From NCBI GenBank assembly GCA_017963755.1, contig JAGCTF010000085.1, positions 1-44,211 of the forward strand: a stretch of 44,211 nt of DNA. Direction: 5' to 3'. A model generated the notes under the pieces. That model was given only the letters and a program-made list of their open reading frames with translations. It did not search any database and was not told the DNA's origin. The position numbers and the translations under genes were made by a program. The stretch is from Clostridia bacterium (GTDB lineage Bacteria > Bacillota > Clostridia > UBA1212 > UBA1255). Positions 16,638 to 25,209 of the stretch are shown here, one piece after another (position 1 is the first letter of the stretch; every line of letters starts with the position of its first letter).

Positions 16638-19094
16638 ATGGCTACAAAGAAAAAGAACGTCGTTTCCGAAGAAGCGAATAAAACAGAAATTAAAGACACT
16701 GAAGCGAAAACGGCTGCGGCTTCAAAGAATGCCGCTGAGAAGAAGGCCAAAAAGCCTGTGCAGTCTGCTGCCGCTGCTTCTAAAACTGTCGCAAAGAAGG
16801 CCGCTGCTGTAACTGTTCCTGAGTCAGAAGCGAAGCCCAAAGCCAAGAAAACGGTAAAAGCTGCGCCTGCAGAGGAGAAAAAAGCCGAAAAGAAGGCCGC
16901 TCCTGCAGAGGAGAAAAAGGCTGAGAAGAAGACCGAGAAGAAGGCCGCTCCTGCAGAGGAGAAAAAGGCTGAGAAGAAGACCGAGAAGAAGGCCGCTCCT
17001 GCAGAGGAGAAAAAGGTCGAGAAGAAGGCTGCTCTTGTAGAGGAGAAAAAGGTCGAGGAAAAGACTGAACCCGCTGAAGAGAAAAAGACCGGTAAAAAGG
17101 ATAAAAAAGCACCTGCGGTTAAGGCTGAAATAAAGCCTGAGCCGAAAATCGAAGTTATACCTGAATCTGCAGCCGAAGTGACGCCTGAACCCGAAGTTAA
17201 GACAGAAGTCAAATCGAAGTCCAAAACAAAGGCAAAAGTAAAACCGGAGCCCGAAGTCAAGGCGGAAGTCAAGGCAGAGCCCGAAGTCAAGGCGGAAATC
17301 AAGCCGGAGCCCGAAGCAAAAGTCGAAGCAATAACTGAAACAAAAGCAGAGCCTCAGGCTGAAACGAAATCAGAAGCTGCTGCGGAAGAAAAGCCGGAGC
17401 CTGACGTAAAGCCTGAAGAAAAACCGTCGCCTAAAGCAAAATCTAAAACGAAATCAAAACCTAAAGCAGAGAAGAAGGCTGAAGCAAAGCCGGAAGCAGA
17501 GGTCAAACCCGAGCCGGAAGCAGAGATCAAACCCGAGCCGGAAGCAGAAGTCAAACCAGAACCCGCAGCAGAGGTCAAACCCGAGCCCGAAGCAGAAGTC
17601 AAACCAGAACCCGCAGCAGAGGTCAAACCTGAACCTGCAGCAGAAGTCAAACCTGAGCCTGCAGCAGAAGTCAAACCTGAGCCGGAAGCAGAAAAAAAGT
17701 CCGAACTGCCTGCCGCCGCACCGGAAAAAGCGCAAAATACAGAAAAATACGTTGACGACGACTATATCGACGACGTATTTGAACCCGATGCTGACGACGA
17801 TTACGTAAACGAAGATATTGACGACGAGGACAACGAAGAAGAGGAACCCGACTACGCTCACTTAGAAGAAGACAAAGAACTTGAAAAGGAAGAAATAGAC
17901 CTCGACTCGATTGACCTCAATAAAATTGCCGAACTTGACCACGAATACGAACCTTCGGGCTCGAAGCGCAAAGACGGGTACGAGGAAGAACTCGGCGGCG
18001 AATACGAAGAAGAGAACCTTGAAAAAATGGATCTCGGCATTTTCGGCGACAACGCTCAGATAATGCAGATGCTCAAGCAGGGGCGCGTCACCGGTTCTGT
18101 CACTGTCGAGGACTTCAACCAGGTAACGGGAGAGATCGACCTTGACGCGGAATCAGTTGAAAAACTTTACGACCTTTGCATACGTCTCGGGATCCGTATC
18201 GTCGATGAAAACGGAGCTGCGGAGAAACTCTACGAACACAGCTATGACGATATTACCGAAGGCGTAGGGCTTGAAGATCACGTCCGCATGTACCTTAAAG
18301 AGATCGGAAAGGTCCCGCTGCTCTCGGCGGAAGAAGAAATAGAACTTGCCAAACGTGTCGAAGAAGGCGACGAAGATGCAAAGAACAGGCTGTACGAGGC
18401 GAACCTCAGGCTCGTTGTAAGCATCGCAAAACACTACGTCGGAAAAGGAATGCAGTTCCTTGACCTTATTCAGGAGGGAAATCTTGGCCTGCTTAAAGTC
18501 GTGGACAAATTCGATTACCGCAAAGGGTGCAAGTTCAGTACGTACGCCACGTGGTGGATAAGGCAGTCGATCACCCGTGCGATCGCCGATCAGTCCAATA
18601 CGATACGTATTCCCGTTCATATGAACGAAAATATCAATAAATTGAAGCGTACTTCGAGAGAACTTGCGCAGAGGCTGGGTAAAGACCCGACGTCCGAACA
18701 GATAGCGGAAGAGCTCGGGATGCCCGTGGCAAAAGTGCGTGAGATCATGAAGTACTCTCAGGACACCGTTTCACTTGAATCGCCTGTTGGCGAAGAGGAA
18801 GACAGCCATATCGGAGATTTCATCAAAGACGAAAGCTCGCCTTCGCCTTCGGACAGTGCCGCTCAGACGCTCCTTCACGAACAGCTCATGGAAGTGCTTA
18901 AGACCCTTACCGATCGCGAACAGCGCGTGCTGAAACTGAGATTCGGTCTTGAAGACGGGCGCCAGCGCACGCTGGAAGAAGTAGGCCGCGAATTCAACGT
19001 TACGAGAGAAAGAATCAGGCAGATCGAGGCAAAAGCGATAAGGAAACTGAAAAATCCCAACAGAAGCAAGAAATTAAAAGATTTTTATGAGTAA
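16638..19094 (+). CDS. rpoD: Primary sigma factor RpoD with very long low-complexity N-terminus
   Basis: 818 residues, about twice the usual size. Residues 1-360 are Lys/Ala/Glu/Pro repeats ([10 protein letters not shown] units, then EVKPEPEA units), followed by an acidic tract (about 370-460). The conserved part is complete: sigma-1.1-like (about 467-527), region 1.2 from [14 protein letters not shown] (543), region 2 with [18 protein letters not shown] and [19 protein letters not shown], region 3, and region 4 (about 754-815) with [13 protein letters not shown]. The weak ribosome binding site (AAGGG, 12 bases away) leaves the start less certain, but the KKK-rich sequence after it is in one uninterrupted frame. 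It follows dnaG by 101 bases and precedes a second sigma factor. Confidence 0.93.
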   Translation: MATKKKNVVSEEANKTEIKDTEAKTAAASKNAAEKKAKKPVQSAAAASKTVAKKAAAVTVPESEAKPKAKKTVKAAPAEEKKAEKKAAPAEEKKAEKKTEKKAAPAEEKKAEKKTEKKAAPAEEKKVEKKAALVEEKKVEEKTEPAEEKKTGKKDKKAPAVKAEIKPEPKIEVIPESAAEVTPEPEVKTEVKSKSKTKAKVKPEPEVKAEVKAEPEVKAEIKPEPEAKVEAITETKAEPQAETKSEAAAEEKPEPDVKPEEKPSPKAKSKTKSKPKAEKKAEAKPEAEVKPEPEAEIKPEPEAEVKPEPAAEVKPEPEAEVKPEPAAEVKPEPAAEVKPEPAAEVKPEPEAEKKSELPAAAPEKAQNTEKYVDDDYIDDVFEPDADDDYVNEDIDDEDNEEEEPDYAHLEEDKELEKEEIDLDSIDLNKIAELDHEYEPSGSKRKDGYEEELGGEYEEENLEKMDLGIFGDNAQIMQMLKQGRVTGSVTVEDFNQVTGEIDLDAESVEKLYDLCIRLGIRIVDENGAAEKLYEHSYDDITEGVGLEDHVRMYLKEIGKVPLLSAEEEIELAKRVEEGDEDAKNRLYEANLRLVVSIAKHYVGKGMQFLDLIQEGNLGLLKVVDKFDYRKGCKFSTYATWWIRQSITRAIADQSNTIRIPVHMNENINKLKRTSRELAQRLGKDPTSEQIAEELGMPVAKVREIMKYSQDTVSLESPVGEEEDSHIGDFIKDESSPSPSDSAAQTLLHEQLMEVLKTLTDREQRVLKLRFGLEDGRQRTLEEVGREFNVTRERIRQIEAKAIRKLKNPNRSKKLKDFYE
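16860..17063 (+). repeat. Lys/Glu-coding tandem repeats in rpoD
   Basis: The PAEEKK coding unit recurs at 16866, 16902, 16950 and 16998 (spacing 36, 48 and 48 bases), with almost identical DNA. The 48-base unit encodes 16 residues. Near-identity at the DNA level suggests recent slippage or unequal exchange. Confidence 0.85.
17490..17690 (+). repeat. 24-base EVKPEPEA-coding tandem repeats in rpoD
   Basis: About eight 24-base units each coding an 8-residue EVKPEPAA or EVKPEPEA motif, with few third-base differences. Copy number is likely variable between strains and these units are prone to assembly collapse. Confidence 0.85.
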
Positions 19095-19184
19095 TATTGA
19101 GTGAAAAATAATACGGATCAGCTGAATTGATTTAATTGCTATGAAATGAATTAAAAATTATTTACAAAGAGGATAATTGAATTT

Positions 19185-20600
19185 ATGTCTGATGACGAGA
19201 TTATTTGCCCTGAGGAGCCGGAGACTCACGGAGAGTCCGGTTTTGAAGGGCGCGAAACAGATAAGAATCAATTTGATATTGGATCAGTAAATACCACGCT
19301 GTCGGATTATGACGATGCGGCATCTGATCAGGAAACTGATGACGATGACGAACTCGAACCCGATGAGGCTGAGCTTATTGCGGAAGAAAAGCGGCTTGAA
19401 TCAGGTGAATACGACGAGGAAGATGACGGCGGATTTGACGAGATCGGCGGAACTTCAGATACGGACGGGCAGGACGGGAGCGAAGGCGTTGACGAAAATG
19501 CACTTGCCGCCGTGCGCGGAAGCATTGACGCCGGCATATTTGAAAACGACGACGGCATTGTCACACTTCTTTGTATCGGAAAGATCCGGGGATATGTCAC
19601 ATTCGAAGACCTGGAGCACGTTATCGAAGAAAACGCGCTCGGAGGCGAACTCACAGACCAGCTATATGACGCTTTAGAACGAAATGAGATAAGGATCGTT
19701 AACGAGGCTGATATTTCTCAGTCTTCTGAAAAATCAGAGGACGGCGACACGCTGGAACAGCTCATATCGGGCGTCGGACTTGAAGATCACGTGCGACTGT
19801 ATCTGCGCGAAATTGGCAATATCCCGCTGCTTAGTGCGGAGGAAGAGCGCGAGCTTGCGATCCGTACTGAAGAAGGCGATCAGGAAGCACGTGAAAGACT
19901 TACGGAGGGCAATCTCCGGCTTGTGGTAAGTGTAGCGAAACATTATATGGGTAAAGGAATGCAGCTTCTGGATCTTATTCAAGAGGGAAATATCGGACTT
20001 CTTCGTGCGGTCAATAAATTCGATTACCGCAAAGGTTATAAGTTCAGTACGTATGCCACGTGGTGGATCCGCCAGGCAATTACGCGGGCAATTGCCGACC
20101 AGGCGAGAACTATCAGGATCCCCGTTCATATGGTCGAGACGATGCACCGTATGAACAGAATTTCGCGCACTCTTTCCCAGGAACTCGGCAGGGAGCCCAC
20201 AATTTCCGAGATCGCGAAAGAAATGAAACTTCCTGAAGAGCGCGTTACGCAGCTGCTCGTAGCCGGACAGGATACCGTATACTTCGACGATCCGGTAGGC
20301 GACGACGAAGACCGTACGCGCGGGGATATGATCGCGGACGATCTGCCATCGCCTTACGATCTGGCTTCAAATTCGATGCTGCGCGAACAGATATTCAAAG
20401 TGCTTGACACGCTCACAGAGAGGGAACGGAAAGTTATAATGATGCGTTTCGGGCTCGAAGACGGGAAAGAGCATACGCTTGAAGACGTTGGCCGGTATTT
20501 TAACGTTACGCGCGAACGTATCAGACAGATCGAAGCAAAAGCCAGGAGAAAGCTCAAGCAAAGCAGCAGGAGCGGTCACCTTAAGGATTATTGGGAGTAA
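19185..20600 (+). CDS. rpoD: Second RpoD-type sigma factor
   Basis: 471 residues with the full primary-sigma architecture: acidic N-terminus (1-105), sigma-1.1-like domain (about 107-172), region 1.2 from [14 protein letters not shown] (195), region 2 with [18 protein letters not shown] and [19 protein letters not shown], region 3 and region 4 with [13 protein letters not shown]. Promoter-contacting helices match those of the preceding RpoD nearly residue for residue, so both should read the same -35/-10 boxes. Starts 90 bases after rpoD; AGAGGA lies about 11 bases before the ATG. Either a tandem duplication with a divided role or a housekeeping/alternative pair; which is essential cannot be told. 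Confidence 0.93.
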   Translation: MSDDEIICPEEPETHGESGFEGRETDKNQFDIGSVNTTLSDYDDAASDQETDDDDELEPDEAELIAEEKRLESGEYDEEDDGGFDEIGGTSDTDGQDGSEGVDENALAAVRGSIDAGIFENDDGIVTLLCIGKIRGYVTFEDLEHVIEENALGGELTDQLYDALERNEIRIVNEADISQSSEKSEDGDTLEQLISGVGLEDHVRLYLREIGNIPLLSAEEERELAIRTEEGDQEARERLTEGNLRLVVSVAKHYMGKGMQLLDLIQEGNIGLLRAVNKFDYRKGYKFSTYATWWIRQAITRAIADQARTIRIPVHMVETMHRMNRISRTLSQELGREPTISEIAKEMKLPEERVTQLLVAGQDTVYFDDPVGDDEDRTRGDMIADDLPSPYDLASNSMLREQIFKVLDTLTERERKVIMMRFGLEDGKEHTLEDVGRYFNVTRERIRQIEAKARRKLKQSSRSGHLKDYWE

Positions 20601-20618
20601 AACGGCTTTTGGTGCAGG

Positions 20619-21476
20619 TCAGTTCATGAGACCCTTCTGACGAAGACCGATATTATAAGCGACTAAAGTAGACGCGAAACCCACGTTCAGAGATTCGACG
20701 GAGCCGAGCATCGGGATAATAACCGGTTCGGCTTCTTTTAACGTGCGCCAGACAGGGGAGATACCGGTATGCTCATTGCCCGCAACGACGGCGACGCGGC
20801 CCTCTGCCGGAATGTCGCAGAAATTGCGCGTGGCGGTAAGATCAGTCAGAATAATGCGGAAATGATTGTCCCTGAGCCAGCTTATGAGGCTGTCAATGTC
20901 CATATCGAGCACAGGCATCATGAAAGCGCTTCCGAGGCTCGCGCGAATGAGCCGCGGGTGAGTGACTTTTACCCTCCTGTTCGTCAGAACGGCAAAATCT
21001 CCTCCGGCGGCGTCAAGCGATCTCATTATTGCTCCTATGTTTCCCGGCTGCTCCTGGCCGTCGAGGACAATAGCGAGCATGTTTTCGCTGAGTTTTATAT
21101 CTTTTGCCTTTATTTCGGGCATGCGGGCAATTATGAAGCAGGCGTCTGCACCTTCGCGGTCGCTTATCTTTGCGCACGCTTTCGGAGAGATCGAATAGAT
21201 ATTTTCAGCCTTTGAACACACCAGCTCCAGAAGTTCGAATTCGGCTTCCGGCGCCTTTCCGTTCTCTGAATAGTATTCGGAATCGTAAAAAACAGAAACG
21301 ACCTCGATACCTTTCTTTACAAGCTTTTCGGCAGCCCAGAGCCCTTCACAGATAAACAGCGACTGATCGCCCGGGTGACGTTTCGCACCGAGGAGATCCC
21401 TTGCAGCTTTGACTTCAGGGGAGTTTATCCCTGCGATAACTGTGTTTTCACATATATGTTCACTGAGCCTTTTCAT
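20619..21476 (-). CDS. TrmH-family (SpoU) RNA 2'-O-methyltransferase
   Basis: 285 residues. After an N-terminal substrate-binding domain come the three SpoU motifs: LDGQEQPGNIGAIMRS (about 140-155), VAGNEHTGIS (about 233-242) and IPMLGSVESLNVGFAS (about 254-269), which build the knotted AdoMet site. Methylates a ribose in tRNA or rRNA; the exact base cannot be told. AAGGAG lies 8 bases before the ATG. It is the last gene of a minus-strand set with another TrmH protein and a flavodoxin, and it ends 18 bases from the convergent rpoD copy with no terminator between. Confidence 0.92.
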   Translation of the reverse strand: MKRLSEHICENTVIAGINSPEVKAARDLLGAKRHPGDQSLFICEGLWAAEKLVKKGIEVVSVFYDSEYYSENGKAPEAEFELLELVCSKAENIYSISPKACAKISDREGADACFIIARMPEIKAKDIKLSENMLAIVLDGQEQPGNIGAIMRSLDAAGGDFAVLTNRRVKVTHPRLIRASLGSAFMMPVLDMDIDSLISWLRDNHFRIILTDLTATRNFCDIPAEGRVAVVAGNEHTGISPVWRTLKEAEPVIIPMLGSVESLNVGFASTLVAYNIGLRQKGLMN

Positions 21477-21503
21477 TTTATCTACTCCTTAAGCAGGTCG
21501 CTT

Positions 21504-22280
21504 TCACTTTTGAAACGTCTGAGCAAAGCCGGTTCCCTGTGCGAACCAGTGCATTCCGATGCCGGCGGCTACAGTAAGATTAAGCGAATCGACGCCGGGC
21601 CCGTGAGTGATCCTGAGCGGCTTACCGAGCTTCAGATATGAATCGTCGAGGCCTGATGACTCGTTTCCGAAGATCAGGGAGCAGGGCAGGGCGGTCTCGG
21701 GCTTTTCTTCTTCCATCGGGTCGCCTTTCAGCATAAACGGATAATAAATACGGTTCCCGGCGGCTGTGGCATATTCTTCAAACGTGTCAAAGTGCTCAGG
21801 GCGGATATGAAAGACCGCGCCCATAGAAGAGCGTACCGTATGCGGGTCAAACAGATCGGCACCGGAACCTATAATTACAAGATCTTCGAAGCCGAAGGCC
21901 ACCGCCGTTCGGACAATATTACCGAGGTTTCCCTTATCCGACGGATCGACAAGGACGATATGGCTCTTCACAGGATCGGTCTTAGCCTCGAATTTCCGGA
22001 ACACACCTATTGCAAAACAATTGTCCTTGGGAGAAAGCCGCTCGATCGTTCTGTCGTCGCAAACGGTACAGATACCGGCGTTCTTTGCCCTTGCCTCGAT
22101 GACTTCGCGCCCGGATTCGGCAAGCTTAGAAGAAACGATGACACGGAAGACCGCCGCAGGCATGTTGTCGATCAGCTCAATGACAGGAAAAAGCCCGAAA
22201 ACGTAGGAGTAAGAGTAATCCTTCTTATACGGACTAAGCCGCATCTCCTTATAGTTATCGGGCAATCTCTGATATTTCAT
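21504..22280 (-). CDS. Second TrmH-family RNA methyltransferase
   Basis: 258 residues with SpoU motifs LVDPSDKGNLGNIVRT, IFGNESSGLD and ITHGPGVDSLNLTVAAGI. It differs clearly from its neighbour, so this is not a recent duplication. The N-terminal part (KEMRLSPYKKDYSYSYVFG) is short. No good ribosome binding site is seen before the ATG; it may be translated by coupling to the flavodoxin gene 36 bases upstream. Target RNA unknown. Confidence 0.88.
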   Translation of the reverse strand: MKYQRLPDNYKEMRLSPYKKDYSYSYVFGLFPVIELIDNMPAAVFRVIVSSKLAESGREVIEARAKNAGICTVCDDRTIERLSPKDNCFAIGVFRKFEAKTDPVKSHIVLVDPSDKGNLGNIVRTAVAFGFEDLVIIGSGADLFDPHTVRSSMGAVFHIRPEHFDTFEEYATAAGNRIYYPFMLKGDPMEEEKPETALPCSLIFGNESSGLDDSYLKLGKPLRITHGPGVDSLNLTVAAGIGMHWFAQGTGFAQTFQK

Positions 22281-22316
22281 TTATTCGTGATATTCTTAAA
22301 ACAATCAGTACGGCGG

Positions 22317-22871
22317 TCAATACTTGTAGATCGTCTTTCTGCGTTCCAGTTCTTCCTGTTCGATCATCTTCTCGGCGCGTTCGGAGACTTTTTCCGCCCA
22401 GTCGGCCATATCCTTCAGGATCGCTTCCGTTTCCGATTCTTCGTCGCACCAGATGGGCTCTACACAGTGCTTCGTATCGAGAACTACAGATTCTTTAAGC
22501 CAGTCGTTTGAAAGCTTGGTGAGCGCTTTCGTATCTTCTTTTTCGCCGCAGGAGAAGAGAGCGACCTTTCTGTCGTATATCTTAATAACGTTGAACAGCG
22601 TATTGTATACGGGGTTGTATGAATCGAACCATACGGGTGTGCCTATAAAGATCAGGTCATAGTCGCGCGGGTCCCATTTGAAAGGGAATATGTCCGGCTT
22701 CTTATGACGGATTACTTCGGAATGGAGCTTCAAATTGTTGAAAAAGCCAAACCCTTTAACACGCTTAACGCGAACAAGACGCGCGGTATCGGCGCCTATC
22801 CTATCGGCGATAGCATGTGCGACCGCATCCGTATTTCCGTCAACACTTGTATATAACACCAGTTTCTTCAT
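22317..22871 (-). CDS. Flavodoxin-family protein
   Basis: 184 residues, FMN-binding electron carrier or NAD(P)H-quinone-oxidoreductase-like. The N-terminal phosphate-binding loop YTSVDGNTDAVAHAIA and the IFIGTPVWFDSYNP loop are typical of flavodoxin folds; the first strand of basic KKLVLYTS fixes the start at 22871, which has AAGGAG plus AGGA upstream. The open frame extends 13 codons further to 22910 but overlaps the promoter leader. First gene of a three-gene minus-strand operon with two RNA methyltransferases. Confidence 0.85.
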   Translation of the reverse strand: MKKLVLYTSVDGNTDAVAHAIADRIGADTARLVRVKRVKGFGFFNNLKLHSEVIRHKKPDIFPFKWDPRDYDLIFIGTPVWFDSYNPVYNTLFNVIKIYDRKVALFSCGEKEDTKALTKLSNDWLKESVVLDTKHCVEPIWCDEESETEAILKDMADWAEKVSERAEKMIEQEELERRKTIYKY

Positions 22872-22925
22872 AGATCCTAACTCCTTCCGCTTCGAAAAGC
22901 TCTGCGGCATAAAAATACACCATTG

Positions 22926-22954
22926 ATGTTACGCTTTTTCGAGGTGATTGTCAA
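22926..22954 (-). promoter_or_regulatory. Promoter of the flavodoxin operon
   Basis: Minus strand TTGACA (22949-22954), 17-base spacer, TAACAT (22926-22931). Confidence 0.75.
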
Positions 22955-22993
22955 CTTCTTTTTTGCTTTTGAGTGCTGTTTCGCGGCGGGCAA

Positions 22994-23554
22994 TTATTTA
23001 CCGAACAGGCCCATTATTGACCCGAGCAGCCCGGTCTTTTTCCCGCCGGCAATACCACTTATAAGGCTCGTGACGTCTCCGCTTCCAAGCAGGCTTCCCA
23101 TAAGTCCCGATATTCCAGAAGCATTGTTCGAAGAAGAATTCGAACCGGAAGAGACCTGCTGCCCTATGAGACTCATGAGCAGGGGAGCTGCGGCGGAAAG
23201 AATATTATTGGCTTTCGTTTCTTTTACTCCTGCCGCTTCTGCAGCTTCTTTCGCTGCACCGGACGCACCGCTTCCGAGAAGATGGTTTATTATCTTGCTT
23301 CCGTCGTTGATGTCGATCCCGGAAATAAAGGAACCGATATCGGTAGTGTCGTCTTTTGCGTGATCTGAAAGCGCTTTTACAAATCCGGACGCAGTGTCAG
23401 TGCTGTCCGCCTGAGCTTTAGCACCTGAAAGCATCGAAGGCAATGCAGATGCGAGCACGCCTTTAACGCCTTTCTGAGAAGTTCCTGTAAGTTTGCCAAG
23501 CCCTTTTAAAGTGTCCTTGCTGAGCATCGTGCTCATAAGTCCGTTAATATCCAT
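22994..23554 (-). CDS. DUF937-family protein
   Basis: 186 residues rich in Gly, Ser and Ala. It has the DUF937 (YidB-like) layout: an N-terminal helix set (GLMSTMLSKDTLKGLGKLTG), a central Gly-rich stretch (IINHLLGSG) and a C-terminal GLMGSLLGSGDVTSLISG repeat-like end. No signal peptide. Function of the family is not established. AGGAGA lies 9 bases before the ATG. It lies 56 bases after the secreted protein at 23611 and may share its transcript; no good promoter is visible in that gap. Confidence 0.8.
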   Translation of the reverse strand: MDINGLMSTMLSKDTLKGLGKLTGTSQKGVKGVLASALPSMLSGAKAQADSTDTASGFVKALSDHAKDDTTDIGSFISGIDINDGSKIINHLLGSGASGAAKEAAEAAGVKETKANNILSAAAPLLMSLIGQQVSSGSNSSSNNASGISGLMGSLLGSGDVTSLISGIAGGKKTGLLGSIMGLFGK

Positions 23555-23610
23555 TTTGATTATCTCCTATCTCAATAATTGTAAACTATGCCAAGCCCGA
23601 TAAAAAGCAA

Positions 23611-25008
23611 TTATTTCTTTTTCTTCTTGCCCACGACGATGCCGATAACTACGGCTGCAACTACGACCACACCGCCGATTATCGCGATCACCGGCCACGG
23701 GAAACTCTTTCCCCCTTTATCTCCGGTATTTGCGCTGCCATTGTCAGTTGCGTTGGAATTTCCGCCGTTATCCGCCGTGGCCTGCTCCGCCTCGGTGGGG
23801 ACAGGAGTAGGAATCGAAGTGGCTTCCGATTCTGGTGTAGCGGTCGGCTCCGGAGTAGGAGCTTTCGTGGGAGTGGGGGCGGGAGTAGGTATTATTTCAT
23901 CGCCCTTCTCAAGCCATTTATCACCGAAAGCAGTAGCGGCCTTTTCGTTTTCAAAGAAGGCAACGTAATACACTTCGAAATCGGCGATTCCGTTGCACTC
24001 TCCGAGCGGGTCTAAACGCGTATCGATCATCATTCCGGTCCAGGTCTTTTTTCTGCCCATATTTGCGTTAACGTACTGAAGTGCGTCCGTATCTTTATAA
24101 GAGAGGGAGATCGCCTGCGGCTCGGAAAAGCCGGGATTCTGGTCCGTCTGGAAATAGATCTGGCCCGTCAAACCGGCCGCGGGATTGCTGAGCCTGAAAC
24201 CGACCTGCATAATTTTATAAGTGTCGGCGTCAACTATGTAGCTGTCGTCTTCCATGGATGCCAGCGTGAACTGCATGACCGCCCAGGGATCGCTGATGTT
24301 TTCCATATGGATCACGTAGCACTTCTTCTCTGCGTCAAATTCGATGGAATCGATATTATTAGCCGCTCCGAAGATACCGCCTTCCACATATTTATCCTCA
24401 GCGTCGAAACGGAATATGGGACCTGGCTCATACGCTTTATCACCTGTTTCAGGTTCTTTGGTAGGCTCCGGCGTGGAGACGGGTCCGTCTGCGTTGAAAT
24501 TAAATTCTACCACGTCTCTCTGCATCGTGCTCATAATAAATATGCTTCCGTCCTGGGTCTGGCAGACGAACGTGAATTTGTGGGTCCCTTTAAGGCCTTC
24601 TGTACTTACGATCAGATGAAATCTGGAAGCAAATTCACAGCTGAAAGCATTCGCGGCGGCAATAACGTCATCGCCTGTGAGGGCTTTATATTCTTCACTG
24701 AGCACGGGCTCGCCGTCGTCGATCATATATCCGAATGCTTTAATATCCTGAGTAGAAGCGACCCAGCCCGCAACACCGACCGATTCGGCAGGGCCGGGGA
24801 GCGTATCGTTATGATCGGAAAGGTAATCAAGCGGATGTCCGTCTACGCCAAGGATCGTATCGTCAGTTCTTACGCTGTCCCAAAGGACAACGGCGTTGTT
24901 TCCTTCGGCAATAAAATCGTCTATATCGAGTACTTCGGCACTCGAAACCACGGTGAAAAGCGAGAACATAAGCATTGCGATAAGTGTCAAAGAAAGCAGT
25001 CTTTTCAT
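23611..25008 (-). CDS. Secreted, C-terminally anchored surface protein of unknown function
   Basis: 465 residues. Signal peptide at 1-23 (cut near VSSA-EV), then two beta-rich ectodomain halves joined by a short TPEPTKEPE linker (about 180-190). A long Thr/Pro/Glu linker (about 375-410) and an Asn/Gly stretch lead to a membrane helix (about 440-460) and a five-Lys tail. That layout lifts a domain off the cell surface. The second half, with FEVYYVAFFE and FRLSNPAAG, recalls adhesin or carbohydrate-binding beta-sandwiches, but I cannot name a family. GGAGG lies 8 bases before the start. Its promoter at 25042-25070 is divergent from that of glpK. Confidence 0.8.
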   Translation of the reverse strand: MKRLLSLTLIAMLMFSLFTVVSSAEVLDIDDFIAEGNNAVVLWDSVRTDDTILGVDGHPLDYLSDHNDTLPGPAESVGVAGWVASTQDIKAFGYMIDDGEPVLSEEYKALTGDDVIAAANAFSCEFASRFHLIVSTEGLKGTHKFTFVCQTQDGSIFIMSTMQRDVVEFNFNADGPVSTPEPTKEPETGDKAYEPGPIFRFDAEDKYVEGGIFGAANNIDSIEFDAEKKCYVIHMENISDPWAVMQFTLASMEDDSYIVDADTYKIMQVGFRLSNPAAGLTGQIYFQTDQNPGFSEPQAISLSYKDTDALQYVNANMGRKKTWTGMMIDTRLDPLGECNGIADFEVYYVAFFENEKAATAFGDKWLEKGDEIIPTPAPTPTKAPTPEPTATPESEATSIPTPVPTEAEQATADNGGNSNATDNGSANTGDKGGKSFPWPVIAIIGGVVVVAAVVIGIVVGKKKKK

Positions 25009-25041
25009 CAGATAAACCTCCGATAATTATAGAATGGTAAA

Positions 25042-25070
25042 ATTATACTATGTGTGCGGAGATCTGTCAA
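25042..25070 (-). promoter_or_regulatory. Promoter of the anchored surface protein
   Basis: Minus strand TTGACA (25065-25070), 17-base spacer, TATAAT (25042-25047): a consensus promoter. Confidence 0.85.
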
Positions 25071-25073
25071 ATA

Positions 25074-25087
25074 AAAAGGCGCCTTTT
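25074..25087. promoter_or_regulatory. Perfect 14-base palindrome between divergent promoters
   Basis: AAAAGGCGCCTTTT is centred between the two divergent -35 boxes (25065-25070 and 25098-25103), where a repressor or activator could act on both. Confidence 0.5.
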
Positions 25088-25097
25088 AACCTCGATA

Positions 25098-25127
25098 TTT
25101 ACAAAACTCCCTTTCCGGTTGTATAAT
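25098..25127 (+). promoter_or_regulatory. Promoter of glpK
   Basis: TTTACA (25098-25103), 18-base spacer, TATAAT (25122-25127). Confidence 0.7.
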
Positions 25128-25209
25128 TCATTTACAAACGCGGAGCTGATTCAAAAAACTGAAGTCAGTCTGCCTGCGGATAAAATTATATGACAGGAAC
25201 GTAATTATT

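Noticed and set aside
16493-17302. Long Ser/Phe-rich open frames antisense to the rpoD repeats
   Set aside because: They mirror the Lys/Glu/Pro repeats on the other strand; no ribosome binding site and no family sense.
16860-17690. CRISPR array
   Set aside because: The repeats are contiguous and in-frame coding units with no unique spacers; no cas genes in the window.
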